Part shown: positions 35,245 through 44,581 of the stretch, one piece after another
Layout: each line of letters begins with the position of its first letter
Position numbering within the stretch: position 1 is the first letter of the stretch
Source: an uncultured Massilia sp.
GTDB lineage: Bacteria; Pseudomonadota; Gammaproteobacteria; Burkholderiales; Burkholderiaceae
Direction: 5' to 3'
Assembly (NCBI GenBank): GCA_946481275.1
Contig: CAMLMV010000044.1
Span: 1-54,536, forward strand
DNA length: 54,536 nucleotides
The notes under the pieces: model-generated
The model's input: only the letters and a program-made list of their open reading frames with translations
Told to the model about the DNA's origin: nothing
Databases searched by the model: none
Translations under genes and position numbers: made by a program

Positions 35245-35808
35245 TCACAGGGTCGGCGTGGTCGGGATGGCGGTCTCCGGCGGCATCTGGTCCGCCGGTA
35301 CGTTGCGGCCGACGGTTTCGAACGCGACCGGCTCCATCCACACCTGGCCCGTGCCCGCGCCGATGGCGCCGAACAGGATCAGCGCCGCATCGGCCGGCAC
35401 ATCCAGCACGATACTGCGCTCCTGCCAGCCGGTGGTGCCCTTGACCGGCTGGTTCTGGGTGTTATGGAAGGCGAGCATCTTGCCCTCGCGGCTATCGACA
35501 CGCATCCACAATCCGCCCCATTTGCTCATCGACTCGGTACGCAGGCGCGCCCGGAAGCGTACGCGCTGGCCGAGATAGCGCTGCGCCTGGACGGTCTGCA
35601 CCAGCCCCGCCCACGCGTCGGGATCGTTCGTCTTGCTGCGCAAGAACTTGGCCCCGCGCCCTTCCGGCGACGTGTCGACGCCGGCCGTGTATTTGTCGGG
35701 ATTGTGGCCGGTCATGTGCCAGCTCGGCGGCAGCGGCGCCGGCGTAGCGGCCAGCGCCAGCACGGTGGTGGCCGCCGCCGCCGCGGCGAGGATGTAATGG
35801 GGTTTCAT
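35245..35808 (-). CDS. Secreted beta-sandwich-like protein, unknown function
   Basis: 187 residues from ATG 35808 (a TTG five codons upstream is an alternative). A signal peptide (MKPHYILAAAAAATTVLALA) is followed by one domain rich in beta strands: RVRFRARLRTESMSKWGGLWMRV, TGWQERSIVLDVPADAALILFG and GAGTGQVWMEPVAFETV, shown in segments. The strand order resembles carbohydrate-binding-type jelly rolls, but I recognise no binding residues. It starts the run kinase-regulator-peptidase, the kinase beginning eight bases after its stop, so it may be sensed or regulated by them. Confidence 0.65.
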   Translation of the reverse strand: MKPHYILAAAAAATTVLALAATPAPLPPSWHMTGHNPDKYTAGVDTSPEGRGAKFLRSKTNDPDAWAGLVQTVQAQRYLGQRVRFRARLRTESMSKWGGLWMRVDSREGKMLAFHNTQNQPVKGTTGWQERSIVLDVPADAALILFGAIGAGTGQVWMEPVAFETVGRNVPADQMPPETAIPTTPTL

Positions 35809-35925
35809 CGGTTTGTCTTTCAAGCGTGGTTGGGAGCCGTCACTATGCCGCCGGCGCGATCGCCGCGCGGGGCCATGCGACGGACGGCCGCCGCGCCGCG
35901 ATGAACGCGGCCCGGCGCCGACGGG

Positions 35926-36480
35926 CTAATCGGGCAGCGGCGCCGCACTCGACGCCGGCGCTTCCGTGCGCGCCGTGTTCATCACCATCGCGAGGAATGT
36001 GTAGTAGCCGTTCACGCCCATCAGGTCGACGACGCCCTGCTCGCCGAACAGCGCCAGCGCGTCGTCGTAGACGCGGTCCGACACGCGCTTGTGGCGGTGC
36101 AGTTCGACACAGAAGTCGTACACTACCGCTTCGTCGACGAGCATTGCGGCGGGCCGCTCGCGCCGTGCGATGGCGGCGATGACGTCCGGCGGCACGCCCA
36201 CCTGCTGCGCGATCGGCGCGTGGATCGCCCACTCGACCTGCTGGTCCCATTCGCGCGCCGTGACGAGGATCGCCAGCTCCGACAGGCGCACCCCGATGGC
36301 GCTGCGGTAGCGCAGGTACTCTCCGACCCGCTGCGCATGGCCCATCAGTTCGGGACTGCGCAGCAGCGGCACGAACGGGCCGTACAGCGCGCCGCGCGGA
36401 CCATTGATGATCTCCTGGGCCGCGGCGCGTTGGGCGTCGGTCCAGTCTTCCGGCGGAATCGGGCGGAGGCGGTCTGTCAT
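35926..36480 (-). CDS. Carboxymuconolactone-decarboxylase-family protein
   Basis: 184 residues from ATG 36480. The CMD/AhpD-like helical fold is indicated by MGHAQRVGEYLRYRSAIGVRL followed by SELAILVTAREWDQQVEWAIH. The CxxC of AhpD peroxidase-type members is missing, so a decarboxylase-like or unassigned role is more likely. It is separated by 93 bases from the divergent aminotransferase. Confidence 0.85.
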   Translation of the reverse strand: MTDRLRPIPPEDWTDAQRAAAQEIINGPRGALYGPFVPLLRSPELMGHAQRVGEYLRYRSAIGVRLSELAILVTAREWDQQVEWAIHAPIAQQVGVPPDVIAAIARRERPAAMLVDEAVVYDFCVELHRHKRVSDRVYDDALALFGEQGVVDLMGVNGYYTFLAMVMNTARTEAPASSAAPLPD

Positions 36481-36573
36481 GACGAAAATATTCGCATGCC
36501 TTGAGGCAAAAATCAAAAGAATCCCGACGGTTACCGCTTATTGTCAAACGTCAACATTTTCGGGGAGTTTCGA

Positions 36574-37908
36574 ATGACGCGTATCCTGCATCGCAGCCTG
36601 CGCCAGACGCCGCCCGTCGCGGTCGGCGGGGCGGGCGTCTACCTGTACGACAGCCACGGGCGCAGTTACCTCGACGCCAGCGGCGGCGCGGCCGTGTCGT
36701 CGCTCGGGCACGGCCATCCGGACGTGATCGCGGCCATGCACCGCCAGATCGACCAGTGCGCCTATGCCCACACCGCCTTCTTCACGACCGAGGTGGCCGA
36801 GCAGCTGGCCGACCGCCTCGTGGCGAACGCGCCGGCCGGCATCGAAGGCGTGTACCTCGTGTCCGGAGGATCGGAAGCGATGGAGACGGCGCTGAAGCTC
36901 GCGCGCCAGTACTGCGTCGAAGGCGGAGAATCCAGGCGCTCGCTGTTCATCGCGCGGCGCCAGAGCTACCACGGGAATACGCTGGGCGCGCTGGCCGTGG
37001 GCGGCAACGAATGGCGCCGCCAGCCATTCGCGCCCCTGCTGATCGACGTCGAACGGGTGTCGGCCTGCTACGAATACCGCGGCCGGGCCGAGGACCAGAC
37101 CGTCGACCAGTACACGGCCATGCTGCTGGACGAACTGGAAGCGGCGATCCTGCAGGCCGGCCCGGAACGCGTGATCGCGTTCTGCGCCGAACCCGTCGTG
37201 GGCGCGACCGGCGGCGCGATCCCGCCCACCCCCGGCTACTTCCGCGGCGTGCGCGCGCTGTGCGACAAGTACGGCATCCTGTTCATCGCCGACGAGGTGA
37301 TGTGCGGGATGGGCCGCACCGGTACCATGTACGCGATCGAACAGGACGGCGTGGCGCCCGACCTGATCGCCGTGGCCAAAGGACTGGGCGCCGGCTACCA
37401 GCCGGTCGGCGCGGTGCTCGTAAACGGCGCCATCATCGAACGCCTGCGCGCCGGCAGCGGCGCCTTCCTGCACGGGCACACCTACATCGGGCATCCGGTG
37501 GCGGCCGCGGCGGCGCTCGCCGTCCAGCAGGTCATCGAGCGCGACGACCTGCTCACCCAGGTGCGCCTGCGCGGCGCGCAGCTGCGGGCGATGCTGGACG
37601 AGGAATTCGAAGACCACCCGCACGTGGGCGACATCCGCGGGCGCGGGCTGTTCCTCGCGCTGGAACTGGTGCGCGAACGCGCGACGAAGTCGCCGTTCGC
37701 ACCGGAGCTGAAGCTGCACGCCGCGATCAAGGCACGCGCGATGGAAAACGGATTGCTGGTGTATCCGATGGGCGGCACGATCGATGGCCGCCACGGGGAT
37801 CACGTGTTGCTGGCGCCGCCGTTCGTCGTCACGCAGGGCGACCTGGGCGAGATCGTGGGGCGGCTGAAGGCATCGGTGGAACAGGCGTTGAAGCAGGTGG
37901 CGACGTAA
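36574..37908 (+). CDS. Class III (omega-type) aminotransferase
   Basis: 444 residues from ATG 36574, with GGGGAG upstream. The PLP fold type I pattern is complete: SGGSEAMETALKLARQY, FIADEVMCGMGRTGTM (Asp stacking on PLP) and AVAKGLGAGYQPVG with the Schiff-base lysine. The family includes beta-alanine, diamine and omega-amino-acid transaminases that use pyruvate or 2-oxoglutarate. The substrate is not known, but the convergent kamA-MFS-FAH operon suggests an amino-acid route. The end forms a strong hairpin with the neighbouring DNA. Confidence 0.88.
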   Translation: MTRILHRSLRQTPPVAVGGAGVYLYDSHGRSYLDASGGAAVSSLGHGHPDVIAAMHRQIDQCAYAHTAFFTTEVAEQLADRLVANAPAGIEGVYLVSGGSEAMETALKLARQYCVEGGESRRSLFIARRQSYHGNTLGALAVGGNEWRRQPFAPLLIDVERVSACYEYRGRAEDQTVDQYTAMLLDELEAAILQAGPERVIAFCAEPVVGATGGAIPPTPGYFRGVRALCDKYGILFIADEVMCGMGRTGTMYAIEQDGVAPDLIAVAKGLGAGYQPVGAVLVNGAIIERLRAGSGAFLHGHTYIGHPVAAAAALAVQQVIERDDLLTQVRLRGAQLRAMLDEEFEDHPHVGDIRGRGLFLALELVRERATKSPFAPELKLHAAIKARAMENGLLVYPMGGTIDGRHGDHVLLAPPFVVTQGDLGEIVGRLKASVEQALKQVAT

Positions 37909-37919
37909 TCGTCGCCACC
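37896..37919. terminator. Hairpin at the aminotransferase/FAH convergent junction
   Basis: GGTGGCGACG (37896-37905) and CGTCGCCACC (37910-37919) pair perfectly over 10 bases with loop TAAT, which holds the aminotransferase stop TAA. There is no T tract, so it may act in mRNA 3'-end protection or as a rho-independent-like block on both strands. Confidence 0.5.
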
Positions 37920-37928
37920 GTGTGCGGA

Positions 37929-38780
37929 TCATGCCTTGGGGTACGCGAGCACTTCCTGCTGCTGCTCGCCCAGCCCCGCGATCCCGAGGCGCAGCTTGTC
38001 GCCCTTCTTGAGGAAGCGCTGCGGGCTGCGGCCGAGGCCCACGCCCGGCGGCGTGCCCGTGGTGATGATGTCGCCCGGCTCCAGGGTCATGAAGCGCGAC
38101 AGGTAGCTGACGATCTGCGCGACCGTGAAGATCATCTTCGACGTATTCCCGGTCTGCACGCGCTTGCCGTTCAGGTCGAGGTACAGGTCGAGGTCCTGCA
38201 CGTCGAAGATCTCGTCCTTGGTGACGAGGAACGGGCCGACGGGGCCGAACGTGTCGCAGCCTTTGCCTTTATCCCACTGCGAACCGAGTTCGAACTGGTA
38301 GGCGCGTTCCGAGACGTCGTTGACGACGCAATAGCCGGCCACGTATTTCAGCGCATCCTTTTCGTCGACGTACTGCGCGCGCGTGCCGATGACGACGCCC
38401 AGTTCGACTTCCCAGTCGGTCTTCTTGGAACCTTTCGGCAGCTGGATGGGATCGTCCGGGCCGTTCAGGCAGGACGTCGCCTTCATGAACATGATCGGTT
38501 CCTTCGGGATCGGCGCCCCGACTTCGGCCGCGTGGTCGGAGTAATTCATGCCGATGCCGATGAACTTGCCGACGCCCTTGACCGGCACGCCGAAGCGGGG
38601 ATTGCCGCGGACGACCGGCAGCGTTTTCCAGTCGACCTTGGCGAGCTTGCGCAACGCCTTTTCCGACAGCACCGACGCGTCGATGTCGCCGATGACGCCG
38701 GACAGGTCGCGCAGGCGGCCTTCTTCGTCGAACAGGCCCGGTTTTTCCTTACCGGGGCGACCGTAACGAACCAATCTCAT
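37929..38780 (-). CDS. Fumarylacetoacetate-hydrolase-family protein
   Basis: 283 residues. The FAH fold is indicated by KFIGIGMNYSDHAAEVGAP, EVELGVVIG with metal-binding acidic residues, GYCVVNDVSERAYQ and GDIITTGTPPGVGLG. The family cleaves C-C bonds in acylpyruvates and related diketo acids or acts on ureidoglycolate. Substrate uncertain. Its first codons overlap the 3' end of the MFS gene by 32 bases, so they form one operon with kamA. Confidence 0.9.
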   Translation of the reverse strand: MRLVRYGRPGKEKPGLFDEEGRLRDLSGVIGDIDASVLSEKALRKLAKVDWKTLPVVRGNPRFGVPVKGVGKFIGIGMNYSDHAAEVGAPIPKEPIMFMKATSCLNGPDDPIQLPKGSKKTDWEVELGVVIGTRAQYVDEKDALKYVAGYCVVNDVSERAYQFELGSQWDKGKGCDTFGPVGPFLVTKDEIFDVQDLDLYLDLNGKRVQTGNTSKMIFTVAQIVSYLSRFMTLEPGDIITTGTPPGVGLGRSPQRFLKKGDKLRLGIAGLGEQQQEVLAYPKA

Positions 38781-40056
38781 ATTCTTCCTTCTGGGTGAGC
38801 ATAACGATGCCGCATTTTACTTGACGGCGCCGAAGGAAGTCGTGGAAGTACCCGAGCAGGCCGGGCATCTGCAGCGCCACCAGCACGCCGAATGCGACGC
38901 GGTAGGCGAGCGCCGGAAAGTGGCCGGCGGCGTCGGGGCGCCACAGGCCGACGATCAACCCGAACCCCGCCTGCACGAGGAACGCGCCAATGAAGATCAG
39001 GAGATTGAGGCACGTGGCGGCACGTCCCGTCAGCGTGCGCGGCAGGCTCTGGGCCACGATCGCATATTCGATGCCGGTGATCGTCCCCACGAGCGTGAAC
39101 AGCACCGACAGCAGCTGCAGGCTGGGACGCCAGTTGAATACGATGACCACCTGCACGAGGATGAAGAGGAACACGCCGACGGCGGCCACGTCCAGCGCCT
39201 CGATGCCGCGCCGCCCCGCCCACTCCGTGATCATGCCGACGGCGATGGCGCCGAAGATCACCGACGCCATGCCCATGTACAGCAGGTAGGCGACGGCGCC
39301 GTCCGGGAAACGGGCCACGTCCGACAGCCAGCGCCCGATCCACAGGCCCTGGATGCCGAAGAAGATCGCATGCGGCACGAGCACCAGCGAGATCGTCGCG
39401 CGGAACGCGGGCGTGCGGTACACGTCCAGCACCGAGCGCACGGTCGGCAGCGCGCCGCCGGGTGCCTTCGACCTGGGCGTGATGAGCCAGATCAGCAGGC
39501 CGCTGCAGGCCGTGAGCGCGGCGAGCAGCATGAACAGGCCGCGCCAGTCCGTGTGCTGCAGCAGCATCCGCACCGGCATGGTGGCCGACGCCGCACCGAG
39601 TCCGCCCACGGCGATCAGGTAGCCCTGCACGGACGGCAGGCGCTTGGGCGAGATCCAGGTGGAGATCGCCTTCACGGCGGACATAAAGCACCCGCCGAGG
39701 CCGCAGCCGATGACGGCGCGCGCCAGCACCAGCTGGCCGAACGAGCGGCCGGTGGCGAACAGCAGCGCGCCGAACGCCGCCAGCATCAACAGCACCACCT
39801 GCACCTTGCGCGGGCCGTAGCGGTCGAGCGCGATCCCGACCGGCAGCTGGACAAGGGCGAACGCGAAGAAGAACGCGCTCGTGAGGAGGCCGAGCTGGCC
39901 CGGCGTCAGCGCGAGCGCGCCGACCAGATGCGGTGCCAGCACGGCGTTCACGTTGCGCAGCAGCGAGGACAGGTAATGCCCCAGCGCGAACGGCAGGAAC
40001 ACGTAGAAAAACACTGCCACCCCGTTGAGGCGCGACTGGCTCTGGTCGGTTTCCAT
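38749..40056 (-). CDS. MFS transporter
   Basis: 435 residues from ATG 40056. About twelve hydrophobic segments and the family motif between TM2 and TM3 (GIALDRYGPRKVQ) place it in the major facilitator superfamily. A conserved charged loop RSKAPGGALPTVRSVLD separates the halves. It probably imports or exports an organic acid or amino acid derivative. The stop lies inside the FAH gene, and it follows kamA by 16 bases. Confidence 0.9.
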   Translation of the reverse strand: METDQSQSRLNGVAVFFYVFLPFALGHYLSSLLRNVNAVLAPHLVGALALTPGQLGLLTSAFFFAFALVQLPVGIALDRYGPRKVQVVLLMLAAFGALLFATGRSFGQLVLARAVIGCGLGGCFMSAVKAISTWISPKRLPSVQGYLIAVGGLGAASATMPVRMLLQHTDWRGLFMLLAALTACSGLLIWLITPRSKAPGGALPTVRSVLDVYRTPAFRATISLVLVPHAIFFGIQGLWIGRWLSDVARFPDGAVAYLLYMGMASVIFGAIAVGMITEWAGRRGIEALDVAAVGVFLFILVQVVIVFNWRPSLQLLSVLFTLVGTITGIEYAIVAQSLPRTLTGRAATCLNLLIFIGAFLVQAGFGLIVGLWRPDAAGHFPALAYRVAFGVLVALQMPGLLGYFHDFLRRRQVKCGIVMLTQKEEYEIGSLRSPR

Positions 40057-40072
40057 GGAGTTCTCCCGCAGG

Positions 40073-41479
40073 TCAGGCCGCGTCGGGTTGACTGTCGCTG
40101 GCACGCCGGTCCTGCGCGTGGACAGCCTGGATCGGGATCACGCGGCCCGCCGCGCCAAACGTGTCGTGATCGTCCTCGCCGCCCTCGAAGAAGAACTTCT
40201 TGCGGCCGAACGCGGGCTTCAGGTGATCGAGCCAGGTGGCGTCGGGATCGTATTTCGCGAAGAACGGCCGCCGCACCCAGTCCGGATTGCGCGCCTGCAG
40301 GAACTGCAGCGCGAACAGCTTTTCGCCGTTGATGGTGACGACGCCGTCGATCACGACCTTGCCCGGGAACGCGCTCATCGACGGCCCGCGCACGGTGCGC
40401 GACAGGCCCGACACCATGCTGTACGCGGCCTGGAAGATCTCGTGCGCGCGCGCCAGCGGCAGCGCGAAGTAGTCGCGCGGCCCCGTGTCCCGCTCGACGA
40501 ACATGTAATAAGGAATCGCGCCCAGGCGCACGCCCGTCGTCCACAGTTCGGCCCAGCTGTTCGGGTCTTCGTTGATGTGCCGGATCAGCGGGCCCTGCAT
40601 GCGCAAGGTGGCGCCGGTGCCGACGATGCGCTTGACGGCCTGCTGGGCCACCGGCTGGCGCAGCTCGACGGCGTGGTTGTAATGCCCCATCAGCGCGAGG
40701 TTCTTGCCGGCCTTGACGACTTTTTCGAACAGGCGCATCAGGTCGTCGCTGTCCTTGTCCGACACGTAGCGCTGCGGCCAGTACGCGACCGACTTGGTGC
40801 CGATGCGGATGTTCTGGATATGCGCCAGCTCGGGCGCCAGCAGCGGTTCGATGAACTCGGCCAGCGAGCGCGTATTCATGATCATCGGATCGCCGCCCGT
40901 GATCAGGACGTCCGTCACGTCTGGATGCGTGCTGAGGTAGGACACCAGTTCCGAGCATTCGCGCGCATCGAACTTCATCTCTTCCATGCCCACGAACTGC
41001 GGCCAGCGGAAGCAGAAGGTGCAATACGCGTGGCACGTCTGGCCCGCGCTGGGGAAGAACAGCACGGTTTCCTTGTATTTGTGCTGCAGGCCCTTGAGGG
41101 GCGCGTCGTTCACGCGCGGCACGTTGTGCGTCATCTGCCCGGCCGGGTGCGGGTTCATGCGCATGCGGATCTGGTGCACGAGTTGCGCGATGGCGGCGTC
41201 GTCCTTCTTGTGCAGCACGAGATCACGCAACTGCTCGTATTCGCGCGCGGGCAGCATGTCGCGGTGGGGAAACGTCAGGCGGTAGATCGGATCGTCGGGA
41301 ATGTTGCTCCAGTCGATCAGCTGCTCCATCACGTATTCGTTCGTGCGGAAGGGCAGCACATGGGAAACCACCTGCACCGCTTCCTGCAGATCAGGGCTCA
41401 GCCATTGCCATTGGCGGGCGTTCTGGATCGACTGGCGGGTATAGGGCTTGAACTTGGCGGGGGTTGCGTCGAGGGTCAC
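40073..41479 (-). CDS. Radical SAM aminomutase-like protein (KamA family), divergent
   Basis: 468 residues from GTG 41479, supported by AGGAGA eight bases upstream. The radical SAM motif is C149-x3-C153-x2-C156 (CHAYCTFC), followed by ITGGDP. Lys374 in the FPGK segment corresponds to the PLP lysine of lysine 2,3-aminomutase, but the usual GGGG loop is shortened. Asp331 (ERD) matches one lysine-binding Asp; the second is not evident (MSAFPGK). It is longer than EpmB-type proteins. A beta-amino-acid-forming mutase with non-lysine substrate is likely. Confidence 0.8.
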   Translation of the reverse strand: MTLDATPAKFKPYTRQSIQNARQWQWLSPDLQEAVQVVSHVLPFRTNEYVMEQLIDWSNIPDDPIYRLTFPHRDMLPAREYEQLRDLVLHKKDDAAIAQLVHQIRMRMNPHPAGQMTHNVPRVNDAPLKGLQHKYKETVLFFPSAGQTCHAYCTFCFRWPQFVGMEEMKFDARECSELVSYLSTHPDVTDVLITGGDPMIMNTRSLAEFIEPLLAPELAHIQNIRIGTKSVAYWPQRYVSDKDSDDLMRLFEKVVKAGKNLALMGHYNHAVELRQPVAQQAVKRIVGTGATLRMQGPLIRHINEDPNSWAELWTTGVRLGAIPYYMFVERDTGPRDYFALPLARAHEIFQAAYSMVSGLSRTVRGPSMSAFPGKVVIDGVVTINGEKLFALQFLQARNPDWVRRPFFAKYDPDATWLDHLKPAFGRKKFFFEGGEDDHDTFGAAGRVIPIQAVHAQDRRASDSQPDAA

Positions 41480-41777
41480 GGGATTTCTCCTGAGGGAAGT
41501 GGTTAGTGGCAGCAAAAGGTGACGCACGGAAATAATTGCCGACAGGAACCGATGGTAGGGAGACGGCCGTCCTTTTGAGTTGCCCGGAGTCAAGTTCTAA
41601 TTCCGTTTCTCACTGAATTCCACATGCACTGCGAAAGATCAGCGTTGCCGTTGCGGCCGCACATCGGGCGCTACTTGCGTTAGCACAACAGCCCGGCTGG
41701 GGCTGCGGCGTAGAGTACGAAATGCAAATAGGCAACATTCAGACCTATCTCTTTCCCCCTTCCCGAAAGGACATCCT
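41480..41777. other. Intergenic region between kamA-like and Cache genes
   Basis: 298 bases with no coding sequence I can support. It contains divergent promoters by inference; the palindrome GACGGCCGTC at 41562-41571; and AAAGGA just before the Cache ATG at 41778. No clear sigma-70 boxes were identified. Confidence 0.4.
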
Positions 41778-42236
41778 ATGAAGCTGACCGCAACCGTAGT
41801 CGCTACCGCCCTGACCCTGTCCTGCGCCGGCGCGCTGGCGGCCGAACCGACCGAGAAAGATGCGATCGCCATGGCCGAGCGCGGCGCCGCGATGGTCAAG
41901 GCCAAGGGCAAGGAAGAAGTCATGAAACGCATCACGGCCAAGGATCCGGACTTTGTCCAGGGCTCGCTGTACATCGACATGCGCGACGTCAAGACCGGCA
42001 TCGTGCTGGCCCATCCGTACAACCCGTCGATCGTCGGCAAGGACTTGACGGACGTGCCCGATGCGAACGGCAAGAAATACCGCCGCGAGATCATCGAACT
42101 GGCCGCCGCCAAGGGCAAGGGCTGGGTCGACTACCAGTACAAGAATCCGACCACGGGCAAGATCGAACCGAAGACGACCTACATCCTGCTCGTCGACGGC
42201 GTCGTGCTCGAGGCCGGGCTATACAAGAAACAATAG
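41778..42236 (+). CDS. Stand-alone periplasmic single-Cache domain protein
   Basis: 152 residues with a signal peptide ([21 protein letters not shown]). The remainder is a single Cache_2-like sensor domain: helix, then [29 protein letters not shown] and [29 protein letters not shown] in pieces, a pattern usual in chemoreceptors. There is no membrane anchor or signalling domain. It is 52 bases upstream of a chemoreceptor with a different periplasmic domain, so it may be a soluble ligand-binding accessory protein. Confidence 0.82.
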   Translation: MKLTATVVATALTLSCAGALAAEPTEKDAIAMAERGAAMVKAKGKEEVMKRITAKDPDFVQGSLYIDMRDVKTGIVLAHPYNPSIVGKDLTDVPDANGKKYRREIIELAAAKGKGWVDYQYKNPTTGKIEPKTTYILLVDGVVLEAGLYKKQ

Positions 42237-42244
42237 GTCGTGCG

Positions 42245-42273
42245 CGCGGGCGACATGCCCGCGTTCATTTTTG
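42245..42273 (+). terminator. Intrinsic terminator / attenuator between Cache and chemoreceptor genes
   Basis: CGCGGGC (42245-42251), 5-base loop, GCCCGCG (42257-42263), then TTCATTTTTG. The GC stem with a T-rich run fits partial termination, so the Cache protein could be made in excess over the receptor. Confidence 0.6.
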
Positions 42274-42288
42274 GAGTGGGAGCGCAAC

Positions 42289-43983
42289 ATGCTGAAAAAA
42301 CTACGGATCGGTCCGAAGCTGCTGCTGGCGCCCGGCATGGTGCTGGTGCTGCTCTTGATGCTGTCCGGTGCCGCCTGGTACGGGATGGTGCGCCAGAACG
42401 CGTCGCTGGAAAACATCGTGCAGGTCCGTGCGGCGCGCCTGAAAAACGTGGCGGACGTGGCCGGCGACGCCAAGTACGTCCACGCCAACGCCTATCAGCT
42501 GCTGGCCTGGATCAACGGCAGCTTTGCCAAGAACCGCCTCGACGCCCTGATCGCCGACATCGGCAAGCGCCATGCCGCCGTGCAGGCGCAGTTGCAGGAA
42601 CTCGCGCGCACGACCGAAGGCGCGGAACGCAAGCCGGTCGACGCGTCGCTGGCCGCGCTGGCGGCTTACCGCAAGGCCGTGCAGGAAACCATCGAGATGG
42701 CGCAGGTCGACCAGTCGATCGCCACCAACTCGATGCAGAAGGCGGAAAAGGAATTCATGGTGCTGAACCAGCAACTGGCCCAATTGGCCGCGCTGGAAAA
42801 GACCCTCAGCGAACAGGCCTATGCCGCCGCGCGCACGGAGTTCCATAACCTCGGCAGGTGGATGGCCGTGCTGGTGCTGCTGTCGATCGCCGCGTCGCTG
42901 GCCGTCACGATGTTCGTCCGCCGCGCCATGCTGCGCGACATCGGGACCATCTCGGCCGTCGTGGGCGAGCTGGCCGAAGGCCGCCTGTGCGCCAGTGCCC
43001 ACAACGACGGCCGCGACGAAATCGCCGACACGGCGCGCGCGCTCGACCAGACCATCGCCAACCTGAACACGACGCTGCGCAGCGTGCTCGATTCCGTGCG
43101 CTCGATCGACACGGCGTCGAAGGAGATCGCCAGCGGCAACCTCGACCTGTCGACCCGTACCGAACTGCAGGCCGGTTCCCTGCAGCAGACCGCGAGCGCG
43201 ATGGAGACGCTGACGCAGGCCGTGAAGGGCAATGCCGACAACGCCCGCCTGGCGACGGAACTCGCGGCCGAGGCGGCACGGCTGGCCGCCGGCGGCGGCC
43301 AGGCCGTCGACCGCGCCGTCGCCACGATGGAATCGATCCGCGCCAGCTCGCGCAAGATCGTCGAGATCACCGGCGTCATCGACGGCATCTCGTTCCAGAC
43401 CAACCTGCTCGCGCTGAACGCGGCCGTGGAAGCGGCGCGCGCCGGCGAACAGGGGCGCGGCTTCGCCGTCGTGGCCAGCGAGGTGCGCACGCTGGCCCAG
43501 CGCTCCGCATCAGCCGCCAAGGAGATCAAGGCGCTGATCGCCGATTCGGTGGCGATCATCGACAACGGCAGCGTGGCCGTGGGCGAGGCCGGGTCCAGCA
43601 TGGGCAGCGTGGTCGCGTCGGTGCAGCAGGTGAACGACATCATCAACCGCATCAGCGCCGCCAGCAGCGAGCAGGCCGACGGCATCGCCGAAGTGAATCG
43701 CGCCGTGGGACAGATGGACGACATGACGCAGCAGAACGCCGCGCTCGTCGAACAGGCCGCGGCGGCGGCGGCCAGCCTGCACGAGCAGACCGTCAACCTG
43801 GCGCGTGCCGTGTCGATCTTCCGCATCGAGGATGGCCAGGACGAAGCGGCACCGGGCCCGATCGAGCGGCGCGCGCCGGACAGCCCGATGCGCGGCCGGC
43901 CCGCGCTCGCGCATCACGCGACGGAAGACGAAGAAGGCGAAGAAGAAGCACCCCGGCCCCGGCGTGCCGCCAACGGCCGCTGA
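42289..43983 (+). CDS. Methyl-accepting chemotaxis protein
   Basis: 564 residues from ATG 42289, with GGAG upstream. TM1 (about 10-32), a four-helix-bundle-type periplasmic domain of about 150 residues, TM2 (about 188-210), HAMP, then the methylation and signalling domain with the hairpin tip [20 protein letters not shown]. The C-terminus is acidic and proline-rich, without the NWETF-like CheR/CheB tether. It reports to CheA/CheW. The stop TGA lies in a hairpin with the convergent glycosylase stop. Confidence 0.93.
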   Translation: MLKKLRIGPKLLLAPGMVLVLLLMLSGAAWYGMVRQNASLENIVQVRAARLKNVADVAGDAKYVHANAYQLLAWINGSFAKNRLDALIADIGKRHAAVQAQLQELARTTEGAERKPVDASLAALAAYRKAVQETIEMAQVDQSIATNSMQKAEKEFMVLNQQLAQLAALEKTLSEQAYAAARTEFHNLGRWMAVLVLLSIAASLAVTMFVRRAMLRDIGTISAVVGELAEGRLCASAHNDGRDEIADTARALDQTIANLNTTLRSVLDSVRSIDTASKEIASGNLDLSTRTELQAGSLQQTASAMETLTQAVKGNADNARLATELAAEAARLAAGGGQAVDRAVATMESIRASSRKIVEITGVIDGISFQTNLLALNAAVEAARAGEQGRGFAVVASEVRTLAQRSASAAKEIKALIADSVAIIDNGSVAVGEAGSSMGSVVASVQQVNDIINRISAASSEQADGIAEVNRAVGQMDDMTQQNAALVEQAAAAAASLHEQTVNLARAVSIFRIEDGQDEAAPGPIERRAPDSPMRGRPALAHHATEDEEGEEEAPRPRRAANGR

Positions 43984-43994
43984 CCGTTCAGCGG
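43977..43994. terminator. Hairpin spanning both stop codons of convergent genes
   Basis: CCGCTGA (43977-43983) and TCAGCGG (43988-43994) pair perfectly around CCGT. The stop codons of the chemoreceptor and of the 3-methyladenine glycosylase are both inside the stem. No T tract; role in termination uncertain. Confidence 0.45.
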
Positions 43995-44557
43995 AACGGC
44001 TTGCTGACCCAGCGCGACCCGGCCAGGCCGAACCGCCAGGGCACGTCGACGGCTTTCGAAATCCCGATGCGCGGCCCGCTGACGACCTCGATGCCGGCGG
44101 GTGCCGGCGCCAGTTCGAACGGCGGCGCGGCCAGCGAGTGGCCGTTCAGGTCACGCGTCACGCCCAGCGCCTGGCACAGCTTGCCGGGCCCGGAACACAG
44201 CAGCCAGTGGTCGCGCGTGCCGCGCCGCTCGATCATCGTCTCGATGCCCGTCACGGGTTCGAGCGCGCGGATCAGCACCCCCGCGCCATGTCCCTCTTCC
44301 CGGCAGACGAAGTTCAGGCACCAGTGGATGCCGTAGGAGCGGTAGACGTAGGCGTGGGCCGGCGGGCCGAACATCGCGAAGTTGCGGTCGGTCGGTCCGG
44401 AATAGCTGTGCGAGGCCGAATCTTCGCCGTCATAGGCTTCCGTCTCGACGATGCGGCCGCCGACGCCGTCGACGAGCACCGTGACGCCGATCAGCTGGCG
44501 CGCGACCAGGTGTGAAGGTGCTAAAAAATCAATGTCGGCGAGGATGGTTGAGGACAT
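43988..44557 (-). CDS. 3-methyladenine DNA glycosylase (AAG/Mpg family)
   Basis: 189 residues. VARQLIGVTVLVDGVGGRIVETEAYDGEDSASHSY (in pieces) contains the catalytic Glu in ETEAY, and AHAYVYRSYGIHWCLNFV, GAGVLIRALEP and GPGKLCQALG are AAG-type marks. The enzyme removes alkylated purines, and in many cases hypoxanthine, from DNA. It is convergent with the chemoreceptor, with a small gap and shared hairpin, and divergent from the HDOD gene. Confidence 0.93.
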   Translation of the reverse strand: MSSTILADIDFLAPSHLVARQLIGVTVLVDGVGGRIVETEAYDGEDSASHSYSGPTDRNFAMFGPPAHAYVYRSYGIHWCLNFVCREEGHGAGVLIRALEPVTGIETMIERRGTRDHWLLCSGPGKLCQALGVTRDLNGHSLAAPPFELAPAPAGIEVVSGPRIGISKAVDVPWRFGLAGSRWVSKPFR

Positions 44558-44581
44558 GGGGCAATTCTATATTGTTAAGAT

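Noticed and set aside
41562..41571. GACGGCCGTC palindrome as a terminator
   Set aside because: No loop and no T tract directly after it; chance palindromes are common at this GC content.
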